Part shown: positions 1 to 9,659 of the stretch, in pieces | Numbering within the stretch: the stretch's first letter is position 1 | Layout of the letters: every line of letters starts with the position of its first letter | NCBI GenBank assembly: GCA_029582155.1 | Contig: CM055906.1 | Location: 15,523,828-15,587,827 of the forward strand | DNA from: Panopea generosa | Lineage: Eukaryota > Mollusca > Bivalvia > Adapedonta > Hiatellidae | Direction of reading: 5' to 3' | DNA: 64,000 nt | Position numbers and translations under genes: made by a program | Notes under the pieces: generated by a model | The model's input: only the letters and a program-made list of their open reading frames with translations | What the model was told of the DNA's origin: nothing | Databases searched by the model: none

Positions 1-140
1 CAATCCCTGGCCAGGTCATACTAAACACGTGAAAAATAAAAGCTTCCTTGCTTGGTGCTTATGCTACTTCAGTGTGGCAGCACTTAGAATACTGTCTCAA
101 GTAGACACCAGCAAGACGTAACTGAAAATTTTTTGAAAGC
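1..140 (+). mobile_element. tRNA-derived SINE, family C, 5'-truncated by window edge
   Basis: The sequence opens inside a SINE. The stretch around 'ccaggtcatacta' followed by 'agcttccttgcttggtgct' and 'cagtgtggcagcactta' is shared with copies at 5.0 kb (reverse), 14.4/15.5 kb and 15.6 kb. The tRNA-like head lies before base 1. Family letters are local labels, not database names. Confidence 0.75.
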
Positions 141-862
141 AATGCTTAGAAACTCAAACACCATAGAAACAAACAAACAAAAGAACTGATTTTAATTTGA
201 TTGGAATTATATAAAATTTGCAATGTTGCAAAATACTGCAACGCCTGAAATGAGTTTGGAAACAAGGCAAATTTCATTATGATCAGTCAAGTTATATGCC
301 TTGTATTATCAAAAATGCTATATTTTCCTTCTGTTTTTATTCACTAAACCTCTATTAGTTGATTTTATTGTTAGATATGAAAATAATCTTGCATAACAAG
401 AATACAATGTTTGTAATGTCTCGTCCCATTCATAATGTTATAGGCATTTGTGGGCGCTTGTTCAATTAGTTTGAGTTTATTCAATGATTTGTAATGCTCC
501 AATATATTTCGAGAATAAGTACAAAGTCTCTGATTTTATGTGAAAGGCCTTTTGATCTGAGATTCAGTACATACATCCGTCAGGCTCCAATATTTGATTG
601 ATGAGAAATATATGTTGTACTCGTTGATCTTGCCCGAGTTACACAATTCATAACTTGATCATGCATGTTCAAGTGCATCAAAACAGTTTATCTACTTATT
701 TGAGAAGATACAATAACTATGTCTGTGAAATTATTGTTTCTTCTTTATACTACTGGACTGGTACTTTGTGGTTGCCTCCAATCAATACTAGGCTGTTGGC
801 CATGGGTATTATCCCACTCTCAGCCTGATGTCAACTCTGTTGAATATTAATACACTTCACAA
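141..862. other. No gene seen; AT-rich single-copy-like DNA
   Basis: No ORF with recognisable homology, no tandem array and no obvious retroposon. It is short-stop AT-rich sequence, consistent with intergenic or intronic DNA. Confidence 0.6.
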
Positions 863-1085
863 TAACCAAGTGGTCTAAGTATATGTCTCACTTGCCTCTC
901 ACCACTGAGGTCATGGGTTCAAGCTGTTTAGTGGGCTTGGTCAAAAACTTTATGTGAAAAAGTTTCCCAATTAGTAGAGGAAGGATGGTAGTTCCTACTC
1001 AAATTAGTGTTCAATCAGGAGTCTGAAGTCTTCCGCCACCAACAAAACTGGTTGCCATATATAGCCTGTTTTATTAAAAAAACAT
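863..1085 (+). mobile_element. tRNA-derived SINE, family A
   Basis: A tRNA-like head ('agtggtctaag' then 'gaggtcatgggttcaagc', the latter resembling a Pol III B box) is followed by a body with 'actttatgtgaaaaagttt' and 'tcttccgccaccaacaaaa', ending in A-rich sequence. The same order occurs at 6.9, 28.7, 48.6 and 53.0 kb. It is diverged from the 28.7 kb copy, so probably old and inactive. Confidence 0.75.
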
Positions 1086-1239
1086 TTGATTAACTTGAAT
1101 TTTGCCTCATGCAAGTGACTCTCATGCAAGTGATTCTCACAGCTGTTAGTGATGAAGAACACAAACTATTCTTAGTCAAAACTTATTTATTTTACTTTGA
1201 TTGTGAAACAAAGTTCTTACAATTAGACAAATCACACTC

Positions 1240-1400
1240 AAAGCCTTCCAGGGTAAAACCAGCACTAAATACATAAAGAAAAAGTGTCTTGCATAAGGAC
1301 GCCACACATACCCGTAGCGGAGAACCAAACCCACGACCCTCCAATCATGGGTTCGATCATGGGTTCAGTGCCCTACCACTGGACCACACGCTCCACACTG
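1240..1400 (-). mobile_element. tRNA-derived SINE, family D, reverse orientation
   Basis: Read on the minus strand it has 'tggtccagtggtagggcac' and 'gtcgtgggtttggttctcc', which look like a tRNA gene with A and B box regions, followed by 'gtatttagtgctggtttta'. A second copy in the same orientation lies at 24.47-24.64 kb. Part of the head is locally duplicated ('catgggttcgatcatgggttc' region). Confidence 0.65.
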
Positions 1401-1439
1401 TTCTTGATGGCCCAGATGAATGTTTTTTAGGGCACACAA

Positions 1440-1700
1440 ACACATAAAGGTTGTATAATGTCAAATAACTATTATTGGTGGCACAGATGGTGAATGAATT
1501 GGAATTTTATGATATACTAACACATAAATAATGTAATGCCAGCTTGAAGAAAGATTTCAGGCCGGTTCTCCATGTACTAAAACAACAATTAACCTACAGA
1601 TTGGAAAACACATCTCAACTGATGAATGTGCTGAATTGATTCCAGTAGTCAATTTGTTGTCTTTGACACCATGTGTGAACCACAGGCAATCCAAATGTAA
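1440..1700 (-). mobile_element. Retroposon-like dispersed repeat, family E, diverged copy
   Basis: The order 'gaatgaattggaattttatg', 'ccatgtactaaaacaacaa', 'ttaacctacagattgg', 'gaatgtgctgaat' matches the reverse-oriented family E copy at 5.2-5.6 kb and, inverted, the copy at 49.3-49.7 kb. It is considerably diverged. Confidence 0.6.
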
Positions 1701-2784
1701 TGCCATAACTTCACGGACACTATTTAACCAAACAAGAATTTACAACTTTACTAAAATATTGTAAAATAACACAAAGGGATAAATATACATGACACTGAGA
1801 CATTTATATAAGTGAACTGAGAATTAGGTAAATTCAAAAAAATATATTTCATAAAACTGTTGGCTTTCAAGTCTTTAGTATCAACAATTGAAGGTAATAT
1901 TGAGCAAACAAATGGACTTTTTATTTAACATGATATAAAAATCAGCTGTTGTTTAACTTTTGATAACATTATTTTTATACTTAGTTTACTGTTATTTGCC
2001 AAGTTTACTGTTATTTGCCATATTGCCATTAATTCTTTTTCTGCCTTTTTGCAATGACTTGTGAAGTGTATAAACCAGCTATTGTTTCTGATGCAGACAT
2101 CACAAGCAAGAAGAAAGACAAGTTTACGATTCACAGCTTCCCTACTGCACTTCCACACTTTCTAAATTGTGTTTATATTACATAGATACTTTGTATATAC
2201 TGTGTTTGTACTTCAGATTTTAGTTTCTCATCTGCTTTTGACAGGAAGTGACTAACAGCAGGCTTCTCTCTCTCTCTCTCTGATCATGTTCCTCCTCTTG
2301 ATGATTCAGATGCTTGTTTAGTTGAAATGGCCCAATCAAGCATCGTATGAAATTATTGAAATAACAAGCTATTGTTTCAAATTTTGTTGTTGTGAAGTGT
2401 GTGATGAGATGTTAGATAAATTTAACATCCTGTTCCACGAAATCATAGATTGAAATTTTGATGCATACAACCATGATAAATAAATTTAGATAGAAATCAT
2501 CAATGTATCAAATGCTTCAATTTGAAGAAGCAATTTGAAAGGCATTATTGGAGTGTCTTAGTTCTAGAAGTTGATACCACATTCTCTCAAATAAACATTT
2601 GATTACATTTTCGTATTTTCACATAACAATTGAATATTGTGAATTTGATTAGTACAACATAATATAAAAAATCATTGCACTGTATTTCTTATTAAATGTA
2701 GGGAAATGAAGAAATGATTTTTACCAAAGTCAGTTCTGTATGATTACAATCAATGTATATCAGAGTGCATTAAATAAAATCTAT
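1701..2784. other. No gene seen; AT-rich DNA with minor simple repeats
   Basis: It contains a short TC microsatellite at about 2262-2281 and a tandem doubling of 'agtttactgttatttgcca' at about 1982-2020. The 77-codon minus-strand ORF here has no recognisable domain and looks like chance. Confidence 0.6.
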
Positions 2785-4358
2785 GTACAATTTGCCATTG
2801 ATCCAACCAATGTGTAATATAACATTGATACAACCGAAGTACACCATATACTATTGATACAATTAATTACAGAGAATTGATATAACCAGTGTACAGTACA
2901 ACATTGATATAATCAATGTACAATACAGCATTAGTACAATCAATGCATACCAGAGAGCATGTACAATTTGTCATTGATACAACCAATATGTAATACTACA
3001 CTGTTACAAATAATGTATGTACACCATACAACATTGATACAACTAATGTGTAATACAACATTGATAAACCCAATTTAAACCATACATCATTGATATAACC
3101 AATGTGCACCATACAACATTGATACAACACATGTACATAATACAACATTGATACAACTAATGTACATAATACAACATTGATACAACAAATGTATACCATA
3201 CAACATTGATAATACCAGTGTTCAACATACAACAGTGATACAACTAATTTACATCATAAAACATTGATGCAACGGAATGTACATCATACAGCATTGATAA
3301 AACCAATGTGCACCATACAACATTGATACAACCAATGAAAACCATACAACATTGATACAATAAATGTACATAATACAACATTGATACAACAAATGTACAT
3401 AATACAACATTGATACAACAAATGTATGCCATACAACATTGATAATACCAGTGTTTACCATACAGCATTGATACAACCAATTTACATACAACATTGATGC
3501 AACCAAATGTATATCATACAGCATTGATACAACCAATGTGCACCATACAACATTAATACAACCAATGTACACCATACATTGATACAACTGATATGTCATA
3601 CAACATTGATACAACCAATGTTCTCCATACAACATTGTTACAATCAGTGCACACAACACAACATTGACAGAACCAGTGTACACCATACAACATTGATACA
3701 ACCAATGTACATCATACAACATTGATACAACTGATGTTCACCATACAACATTGATACAACCAAAGTATACCATACATTATTGATACAACCAATGTTCATC
3801 ACACAACATTGATACAACCAATGTACCTCATACAACATTGATACAACTGATGTTCACCATACAACATTGATACAACTGATGTTCACCATACAACATTGAT
3901 ACAACCAAGGTATACTACACACTACTGATTCAACCAATGTACATCACACAACATTGATACAACCAATGTCCACCATACAACAGTGATACAATCAATGTAC
4001 ACCATACAGCATTGATACAACCAATATGCACCATACATCATTGATACAACCAGTGTTCACCATACAACATTTATAAAACCAAAGTGTACCATATAATTTT
4101 GATACAACCAATGTTCACCACATAACATTGATACAACCAATGTACATCATACAACTTTGATACAACCAATGCACACCTTACAACATTGATACAACCAATG
4201 TACACTATGCAACATTAATTCAACCGTTTTACAATATACCATTGGTACCATGAATTTACACCATACAGCATAGATACAACCAATGTGTGATATGCTATTG
4301 ATACAATTAATTCACAGTAGGACATAGATACAGCCAGTGTACCATACACTATTGATAT
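2785..4358. repeat. Minisatellite array, 29-bp unit, about 50 copies
   Basis: The unit is built from 'catacaacattgatacaac' followed by 'caatgtaca', 29 bp from one 'catacaaca' to the next through most of the array, with degenerate copies at both ends. Because 29 is not a multiple of 3, a 29-residue peptide period appears in minus-strand ORFs that run through it. These are repeat artefacts, not genes. One extra degenerate unit appears at about 4528-4570, beyond a SINE-like fragment. Confidence 0.95.
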
Positions 4359-4423
4359 AGGTATGGCGTTATTGTTTATGGTGTTTAGAGTCACTTTCAT
4401 TCATTATAAGTCATTTGGCATAA

Positions 4424-4498
4424 CCCAAAAGAGGAGCATACCCACAAACTTACCCATACGAGGCAGGCACTTTACCCATTGACCACTGCTGCTGTTAT
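4424..4498 (-). mobile_element. tRNA-like SINE fragment
   Basis: On the minus strand it reads 'cagtggtcaatgggtaaagt' and then a B-box-like 'ggtaagtttgtgggtatgc'. It resembles the head of the SINE families elsewhere in the window. Units of the 29-bp array occur on both sides, so it may have inserted into the array's edge. Confidence 0.45.
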
Positions 4499-4691
4499 AT
4501 TTATAAGGCTTATATTCATACAAACGAACAATACAACATTGATAAAATCAATTTACAGTATGACAGAGTACATCATCATACTACCATTGAGTGAATATTT
4601 AGCTAAATAAATATGATGTGTTCTTTCATCTAAAATTATTTCATATATTTAGCTGCTTTAGTGTTTCCTTCTGTAAACAACATGTTTAGGT

Positions 4692-4745
4692 GTTATATTT
4701 GGCTTTTATTGTTGTCGTGACAACAAAGCCATTATGTTATATTTG
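4692..4745. repeat. Near-perfect palindrome between 10-bp direct repeats
   Basis: The palindrome has arms 'ttgttgtc' and 'gacaacaa' around a 2-bp centre, extended by 'tggctt' and 'aagcca'. It sits between identical direct repeats 'gttatatttg' at 4692-4701 and 4736-4745. It could form a strong hairpin. The arrangement resembles a tiny fold-back insertion with a target duplication, but the class is unknown. Confidence 0.6.
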
Positions 4746-5009
4746 CATGAACTGACATTGTCAGGTCATAATTAGTAATATTACATGATAAGTTTCCTTG
4801 ATCTGACTGATATAATTGCCAGTCCTCAACATCACAAAGTGACATCTTGTCATCAATACATGTTCATGTTCTGTCAATGAGAGCCTCAGAAGCAATGAAT
4901 GCAAATAATGTGCATATCATATTGTTATACCTGTGCAAGGTAAATTACATACATACCATACACATACCATGCAATATTTCACTCGTATCACCATTTGTGT
5001 TTGCTTCAG

Positions 5010-5195
5010 AAAGAATTCTATACACTACTACACTGGGGTATCATTCAGACAATTGGTATGTTAGACAGCCCAACCAGTCCCATTCTACTGGCAGTGAGTC
5101 AACCAGTCCTAGAATTACGGTCTGTATTCTGAGCACCAAGAAAGGAAGCTTTTAGCCTTTAAATACTGTTTAGCTCTACTGGCCAAATGCCACCA
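5010..5195 (-). mobile_element. tRNA-derived SINE, family C, reverse orientation
   Basis: Minus-strand reading gives 'aaaagcttcctttcttggtg', 'ctcagaatacag', 'ttctaggactggt' and 'gaatgataccccagtg', in the same order as the family C copy at 15.6-15.85 kb. It accounts for the second half of a 102-codon plus-strand ORF here, which I do not consider a gene. Confidence 0.7.
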
Positions 5196-5204
5196 ACACT
5201 TAGA

Positions 5205-5627
5205 ATGAATGAATAGGGTTTTATGGCGTACCAATACTCTATAGGTTATTCGACGCCAACAGGAAGGAAGATTCCATGTTCACTTTACATGTACAAAAAC
5301 AACAAATTAACATACAGATTTTAAAAATACATCAACAAATGAATATGCAGAATGAACCTAGAACCTTGATACCTGCAGAACTGCAGAGTTTCAGCAAATT
5401 CTATCACATTACTCAATTTGTAGCTTCTTACGACATGCATAGGCCACAGTGATCCTATTCTTGCCATCACTCATGGCTCCCTGGAACCACACAGGGGTTG
5501 ATAATTTAACCACAATAGTGAACATGACAAAAAATGATAAAAATAACATGACACCCATTCTGAGGATTCCTTACCCCTCTGCAGAGATTGACAGTGATTC
5601 TATTCTTAGCCGGAACCACACGGGCTA
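5205..5627 (-). mobile_element. Retroposon-like dispersed repeat, family E, near full-length
   Basis: It pairs as an inverted copy with 49305-49745 over about 400 bp. Shared landmarks, on this copy's plus strand, are 'gaatagggttttatggcgta', 'aacaacaaattaac', 'ctgcagaactgcagagtttc', 'cacagtgatcctattcttgc' and 'ggaaccacac'. In sense orientation (minus here) it ends in 'gccataaaaccctattcatt', a simple tail typical of a retroposon. No coding region is visible. Confidence 0.7.
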
Positions 5628-5744
5628 GCAATACTTAGATATAGTTAATTGTCCATCTGTTAACCTTTTTCTTGTAGAAGTGATAGCTTCCCAATTTAAC
5701 CAATGTGATTAACCACAAATGCTCATAAATTCATTTTAAGGGAA

Positions 5745-6760
5745 CAGTTAAAAAAACGTTTTCTCTGAAAGGTCAAGTATATTGCATGGTCCCCTAAAAG
5801 GGTTGTTAAAGTCAGATCCCTGTGGTCAATGTTTTGGACATTACAGGGGTCACTGTTCATAGAGTTATAAAGAAAAAAAATGTTATAAATTTTATGTAGA
5901 TGTGATATCACCCTCATTTTTATATTGAATCGTAACCAAACTTGCACAGCGGTTATACATATATAACCAAAAGATCTTGGACAAGTTCCTGAACCAGCAT
6001 GATACAACCACAAAATCCCCCACCACACATATAAGCACATTATAAGGGAGACAATATTTCTGAAGGTTAAGTGCATAGACCTTGAATATTTTTTATAAAG
6101 CATTGCACAGGGTCTCCAAAGGGTTTTTGAAGTCAGGTCCTTATGGTCAAATTTCAGACTGCCACAGGGGTCACTGTTTTACATAGTGTTATAAAGGGAA
6201 AATGTTAAATGTTTGTGTAGGCACAATAACACCCCATTTTTATTAGATCTTAACCAAACTTGCACAGCAGTTATATAATCACAAGATCTCGGACATGCTT
6301 TTGAATCGGTGTGATTTGACCACAAATGCTCCTACCACATATCTTATTAGAAACTTCAAAAAAGTTCATTGCATAGACATTAGATATTTTACATGTAGCA
6401 TTGCACTGAGGACCCCTGAAGGGGTTGTTGAAGTCAGGTCCCTAGGGCTAACACAGTGCTGTCACAGAGGTCACTGTTTTACATAGAGTTATATAGGGAC
6501 AGTGTTAAAATATTTGTGTGGACGGGATAGCATCCCCATTTTTCATTGAATCTTAACCAAACATGCTTAGCAGTTATGTAACCGCATGATCTTTGAAAAG
6601 TTTTTGAATAAGTTAGATTCAGCCACAGTTGCCCCCACCACAGGTCTAAAATGTGCAATTTAAGGGAAACTTTAAAAAAAACACATTTTCTTTAAAAGTT
6701 CAAGGCTTACCTTAGATAGCATTGCATGGAGGTCACCTAAAACATTTGTTGAAGTTGAGT
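5745..6760. repeat. Tandem block, about 300-320-bp unit, three diverged copies
   Basis: The landmark 'ggtcactgtt' recurs at about 5848, 6169 and 6469. Each is followed by 'atagagttata', then 'cttaaccaaacttgcacagc', then a stretch starting 'caagatct'. The copies are diverged and contain stops in all frames. Blocks with related wording occur at 19.7-20.2 kb. I associate this type with dispersed molluscan repeats; the class is unknown to me. Confidence 0.75.
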
Positions 6761-6814
6761 GATCAAATTTAATTACCTGTCAAATCTACAAAGGATTAGC
6801 TAGTAAAACTTACA

Positions 6815-6905
6815 GAATGAATCGTCTTTTTTATGGCATACCAACACAAAAAATATACATGAGCCAACATTAGGAACATTCCAAGCTCTTCTTCTCTTCT
6901 AAGAG
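6815..6905 (-). mobile_element. Family E retroposon, 3'-end fragment
   Basis: The sequence 'gaatgaatcgtcttttttat' then 'ggcataccaacac' matches the terminal part of the family E copy at 5205. Only about 90 bp is recognisable before the neighbouring SINE begins. Confidence 0.5.
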
Positions 6906-6907
6906 TC

Positions 6908-7040
6908 CTCTGTAGTCAAGTGGTCAAGGCACTTTCATCTAATAACAGCTGACCTCTCGCCATTGAGGTCATGCCCAACCTTTATGTAAGAAAAATTGAA
7001 AACGTGACATAAAGAGTAATTTAATCAGAGTGGCACAATT
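6908..7040 (+). mobile_element. tRNA-derived SINE, family A, partial
   Basis: It contains 'gtcaagtggtcaaggcactt' and 'ctcgccattgaggtcatg' followed by 'ctttatgtaagaaaa', the order seen in the other family A copies. The body downstream is lost or too diverged to follow. Confidence 0.65.
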
Positions 7041-7339
7041 GAAATGAAATCCCCATTCTAAAAGTGGGAGCACTTAAATATTGCATTCAGACTCTTTTTT
7101 AGGATAAAACGAACACCACAATATGTAACATAGGACATTTTTGAAATCTCTTTTCAATGTATTATTTTGGCATGTTTAAATAAATATCCTAATTCAGGGC
7201 TTGAAATTTCTGGTAAAGGTTTTTTGTCCTCCCTTTCCAACATTTTTAATTGAATGCTTAAAATCAAAGAAATATGAAGGTTAGTTTCTTGAACCTTAAT
7301 TGTCCTGACCAAATGTTTACTCGTCATGGCAAATTTAAT

Positions 7340-7795
7340 TGCTCCGAAATGTTTGCCGACCTGTCAGTTCAGCCGTCTGTTCATTTGTCTGAAACTTCCT
7401 ATCATATACCATTCCACAATTAACCACCCTGATATAATGATGTATTTCATGCAAGACCCAGTTCAGTAGCTAAAAGGTTATGGTCATATTTAGAGGTCAA
7501 ACATATGAAAAAAGTGTCATTTGTGTCTGAAATTTTTTCATTCATTGAGGGCAATTTTATGAAAAGGGCTTTATGTATAAAAGTATGTATGTAGAAAGTG
7601 GTGTTCATGATAGATCTTTAACTTTGGTGTTCAATGAGGTATTTTGTAATATATTATCACAAATAATCACCATGACAATGATGACAGGTCAGTTGGTCAA
7701 GGTCACTGTTTTCATTATAAAACTTTAATATAGAGACTAATCAGATATTTACATTGACAGCCAAGTGTGGGGGCATTTGGCACTAATGACATTCC
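7340..7795. repeat. Dispersed repeat, unknown class
   Basis: It has no coding potential. Phrases such as 'gtcaaggtcactg' and the end 'gggggcatttggcactaatg' followed by 'acattccttgtt' recall widespread molluscan repeats (from memory). The motif 'ggtcaaggtcactgtt' reappears at 18.5 kb. I cannot define its ends confidently. Confidence 0.4.
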
Positions 7796-7807
7796 TTGTT
7801 TTAATTT

Positions 7808-8066
7808 GCTGGGCCAGATTAGCTCAGTCAGTAGCAGGTCTCACTCAATTCAAGGGTAGTGAGTTTGAATTCCCGCCTAGCAGCAGTCTTCATGATGATT
7901 GATATTTGACATTGTATCTCATCATTCGTCTCTCATAGCTGATTCAAGTGAGAATATTATCAATTACTTGTGGAGATGGGGTGTGCTTCAGTACTTAACT
8001 TTTCAGGATCCCAGGAAACAATAGTTTAACTTGATCGTCTATTAGCCCTCAATGGCAAAAAAATAT
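7808..8066 (+). mobile_element. tRNA-derived SINE, family B
   Basis: The head 'gattagctcagtcagtag' is strongly tRNA-like (A-box region) and is followed by 'gagtttgaattcccgcc' as the B box. The body has 'atgattgatatttgacattg', 'gattcaagtgagaa', 'caggatcccaggaaa' and 'ttagccctcaatggc'. Further copies are at 17.4 (-), 23.3 (-), 24.2 (+) and 33.1 kb (- fragment). Confidence 0.85.
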
Positions 8067-8504
8067 TCAATTGGTCAATCAATTGTTTTAATCTCAGTGA
8101 CGAAGTTGATGGCCACAGGGAAGATAAGTGTATCTAACTAAGTTGTCCCGTAAATAAAATATTTTTAAATTATTCTTCTTCTTATTTTTAATGGTGATCC
8201 ATTTATTCACCCCGTGTCAGGTATGTCAGAATGCTTATAAGTTTTATACCTGGTGGCATCATGATTTGTTTTTTATAAAGAAGGCTGACTGACCACCATG
8301 ACAAGTTAATTCCTTGTGTGGGTTTCATGACTTGTTATGATAATTAACTGTAATTATTGTTCCTTTGGTATGAATATGTAAATAGAAGCTCATAAAACAG
8401 AGAATGTACGTTGCCACTGATTGGTCGATATTGAATGTTTTGTTTATAATACACCTGATATGTATACAGTAAAGCAGATCATTGATAGTTTTTTATACAT
8501 TTGA
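8067..8504. other. No gene seen
   Basis: AT-rich sequence without recognisable ORF, repeat or retroposon. Confidence 0.5.
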
Positions 8505-8812
8505 TTATCTGTCTTCATTTATCTGTGATAGAAATTTTAGTTGGTTATTTCTTTCTGTCTTGAATCACCTGTGATAGAAAAATGTAAGTTTTGTTCTTTT
8601 TTCAGTCTTTAGAAATATGTATATGTGATAGAAATGTAGGTTTTGTTCTTTCTTCTATCTTTATTCATTATCTGTGAAAAAAATGTTTTTTACTTTCGTT
8701 GGTCTTTCATCTGTGATAGAAGTTTTTTACTTTCTTCTGTCTTTATTCATCTGAAATAGAAAATGTAAGTTTTATTCTTTCTTCTGTGTTTAATCATCTG
8801 TGAAGCATAGAA
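8505..8812. repeat. Degenerate tandem repeat, about 50-bp unit
   Basis: Recurrent 'catctgtgatagaaa' followed by 'gttttgttctttcttctgtc' and 'tttattcatc' at roughly 50-bp spacing, with many indels. It grades directly into the 71-bp array, which reuses the 'tctttattcatc' phrase, so the two may share an origin. Confidence 0.7.
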
Positions 8813-9224
8813 GATGCTAGACTTTCTTTATTCATCATTATCTTTATTTGTCAGGTAGACAGTATAAGTTCTATATTGTAGAAGATGCTAGACTATCATT
8901 ATTCATCAGTATCTTTATTTGTCAGGTAGACAGTATAAGTTCTATATTGTAGAAGATGCTACACTATCTTTATTCATCAGTATCTTTATTTGTCAGTTAG
9001 ACAGTATAAGTTCTATATTGTAGAAGATGCTACACTATCTTTTTTCATCAGTATCTTTATTTGTCAGGTAGACAGTATAAGTTCTATATTGTAGAAGATG
9101 CTAGACTATCATTATTCATCAGTATCTTTATTTGTCAGGTAGACAGTATTAGTTCTATATTATAGAAGATGCTACACTATCATTATTCATCAATATCTTT
9201 ATATGTCAGGTAGACAGTATAAGT
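8813..9224. repeat. Minisatellite, 71-bp unit, about 5.8 copies
   Basis: Successive 'tcaggtagacagtataag' landmarks at 8851 and 8922 give exactly 71 bp. Copies are over 90% alike by eye. Each contains the short dyad 'ttcta-tattg-tagaa'. Confidence 0.95.
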
Positions 9225-9282
9225 TCTTTTTATATTATCATATTTTCATTTACCTTTGGGTGAAAATTTGAGTTAAGTTTGT

Positions 9283-9430
9283 GGTGGGGTGGTGGTATAC
9301 TGGATATTCTGGTAAAATGTTTGTCGTTCACGCTAAAGGTTGTGGTTTTTACTCCCAAGCTCTCCCTGGTGGTCACTTAACACAACACCAATCAGTACTG
9401 GTTCTACACAGGTAGCAGATTCATGAGCAT
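9283..9430 (+). mobile_element. tRNA-like retroposon fragment
   Basis: The tRNA-like sequence 'ggtggtatactggatattc', then 'aaggttgtggtttttactcc' in B-box position, is followed by 'gtactggttctacac', which resembles the body of family D. It is decayed. Confidence 0.45.
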
Positions 9431-9600
9431 TTTGTATAGGCTTTAACCGAACTGAAGAAAGTTTTGATATTCATGATGCACCAGTGATGGAAAATTTAAT
9501 ACTATGATTTGCCAGATTTGTTTTTTCTGAAGTGTGACAAAGCGTTTTGATATAAATCCTTTTCAAATTTGACTGATACATATTTTTCTTCTATTTTCAG

Positions 9601-9653
9601 AAAAGTGAAATAAAGATATAAAAGAACTGCTGGACATAACAAAACAGTAAACA
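9601..9653 (+). other. Candidate 5' non-coding exon of the TNFAIP8-like gene
   Basis: A pyrimidine-rich acceptor ('tttttcttctattttcag', ending at 9600) and a consensus donor GTAAGT at 9654 bound 53 bp. The exon would end in 'gtaaaca'. Spliced to base 57420 (which starts 'tggcatcc') it would give 'aacATGg', a good initiation context whose ATG is created at the junction. An in-frame TAA at 9611-9613 would close the upstream frame, as expected of a 5' UTR. It has an acceptor, so still earlier exons would be needed. GTAAGT and AG sites are common by chance in AT-rich DNA and no transcript evidence is available. Confidence 0.3.
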
Positions 9654-9659
9654 GTAAGT

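Noticed and set aside
2996..3838. Cysteine-rich minus-strand ORFs of up to 157 codons
   Set aside because: They are readings of the 29-bp array; all repeat the same 29-residue pattern and overlap in different frames.
4847..5155. 102-codon plus-strand ORF as a gene
   Set aside because: Its second half is a reverse-oriented family C SINE; no known domain in the rest.
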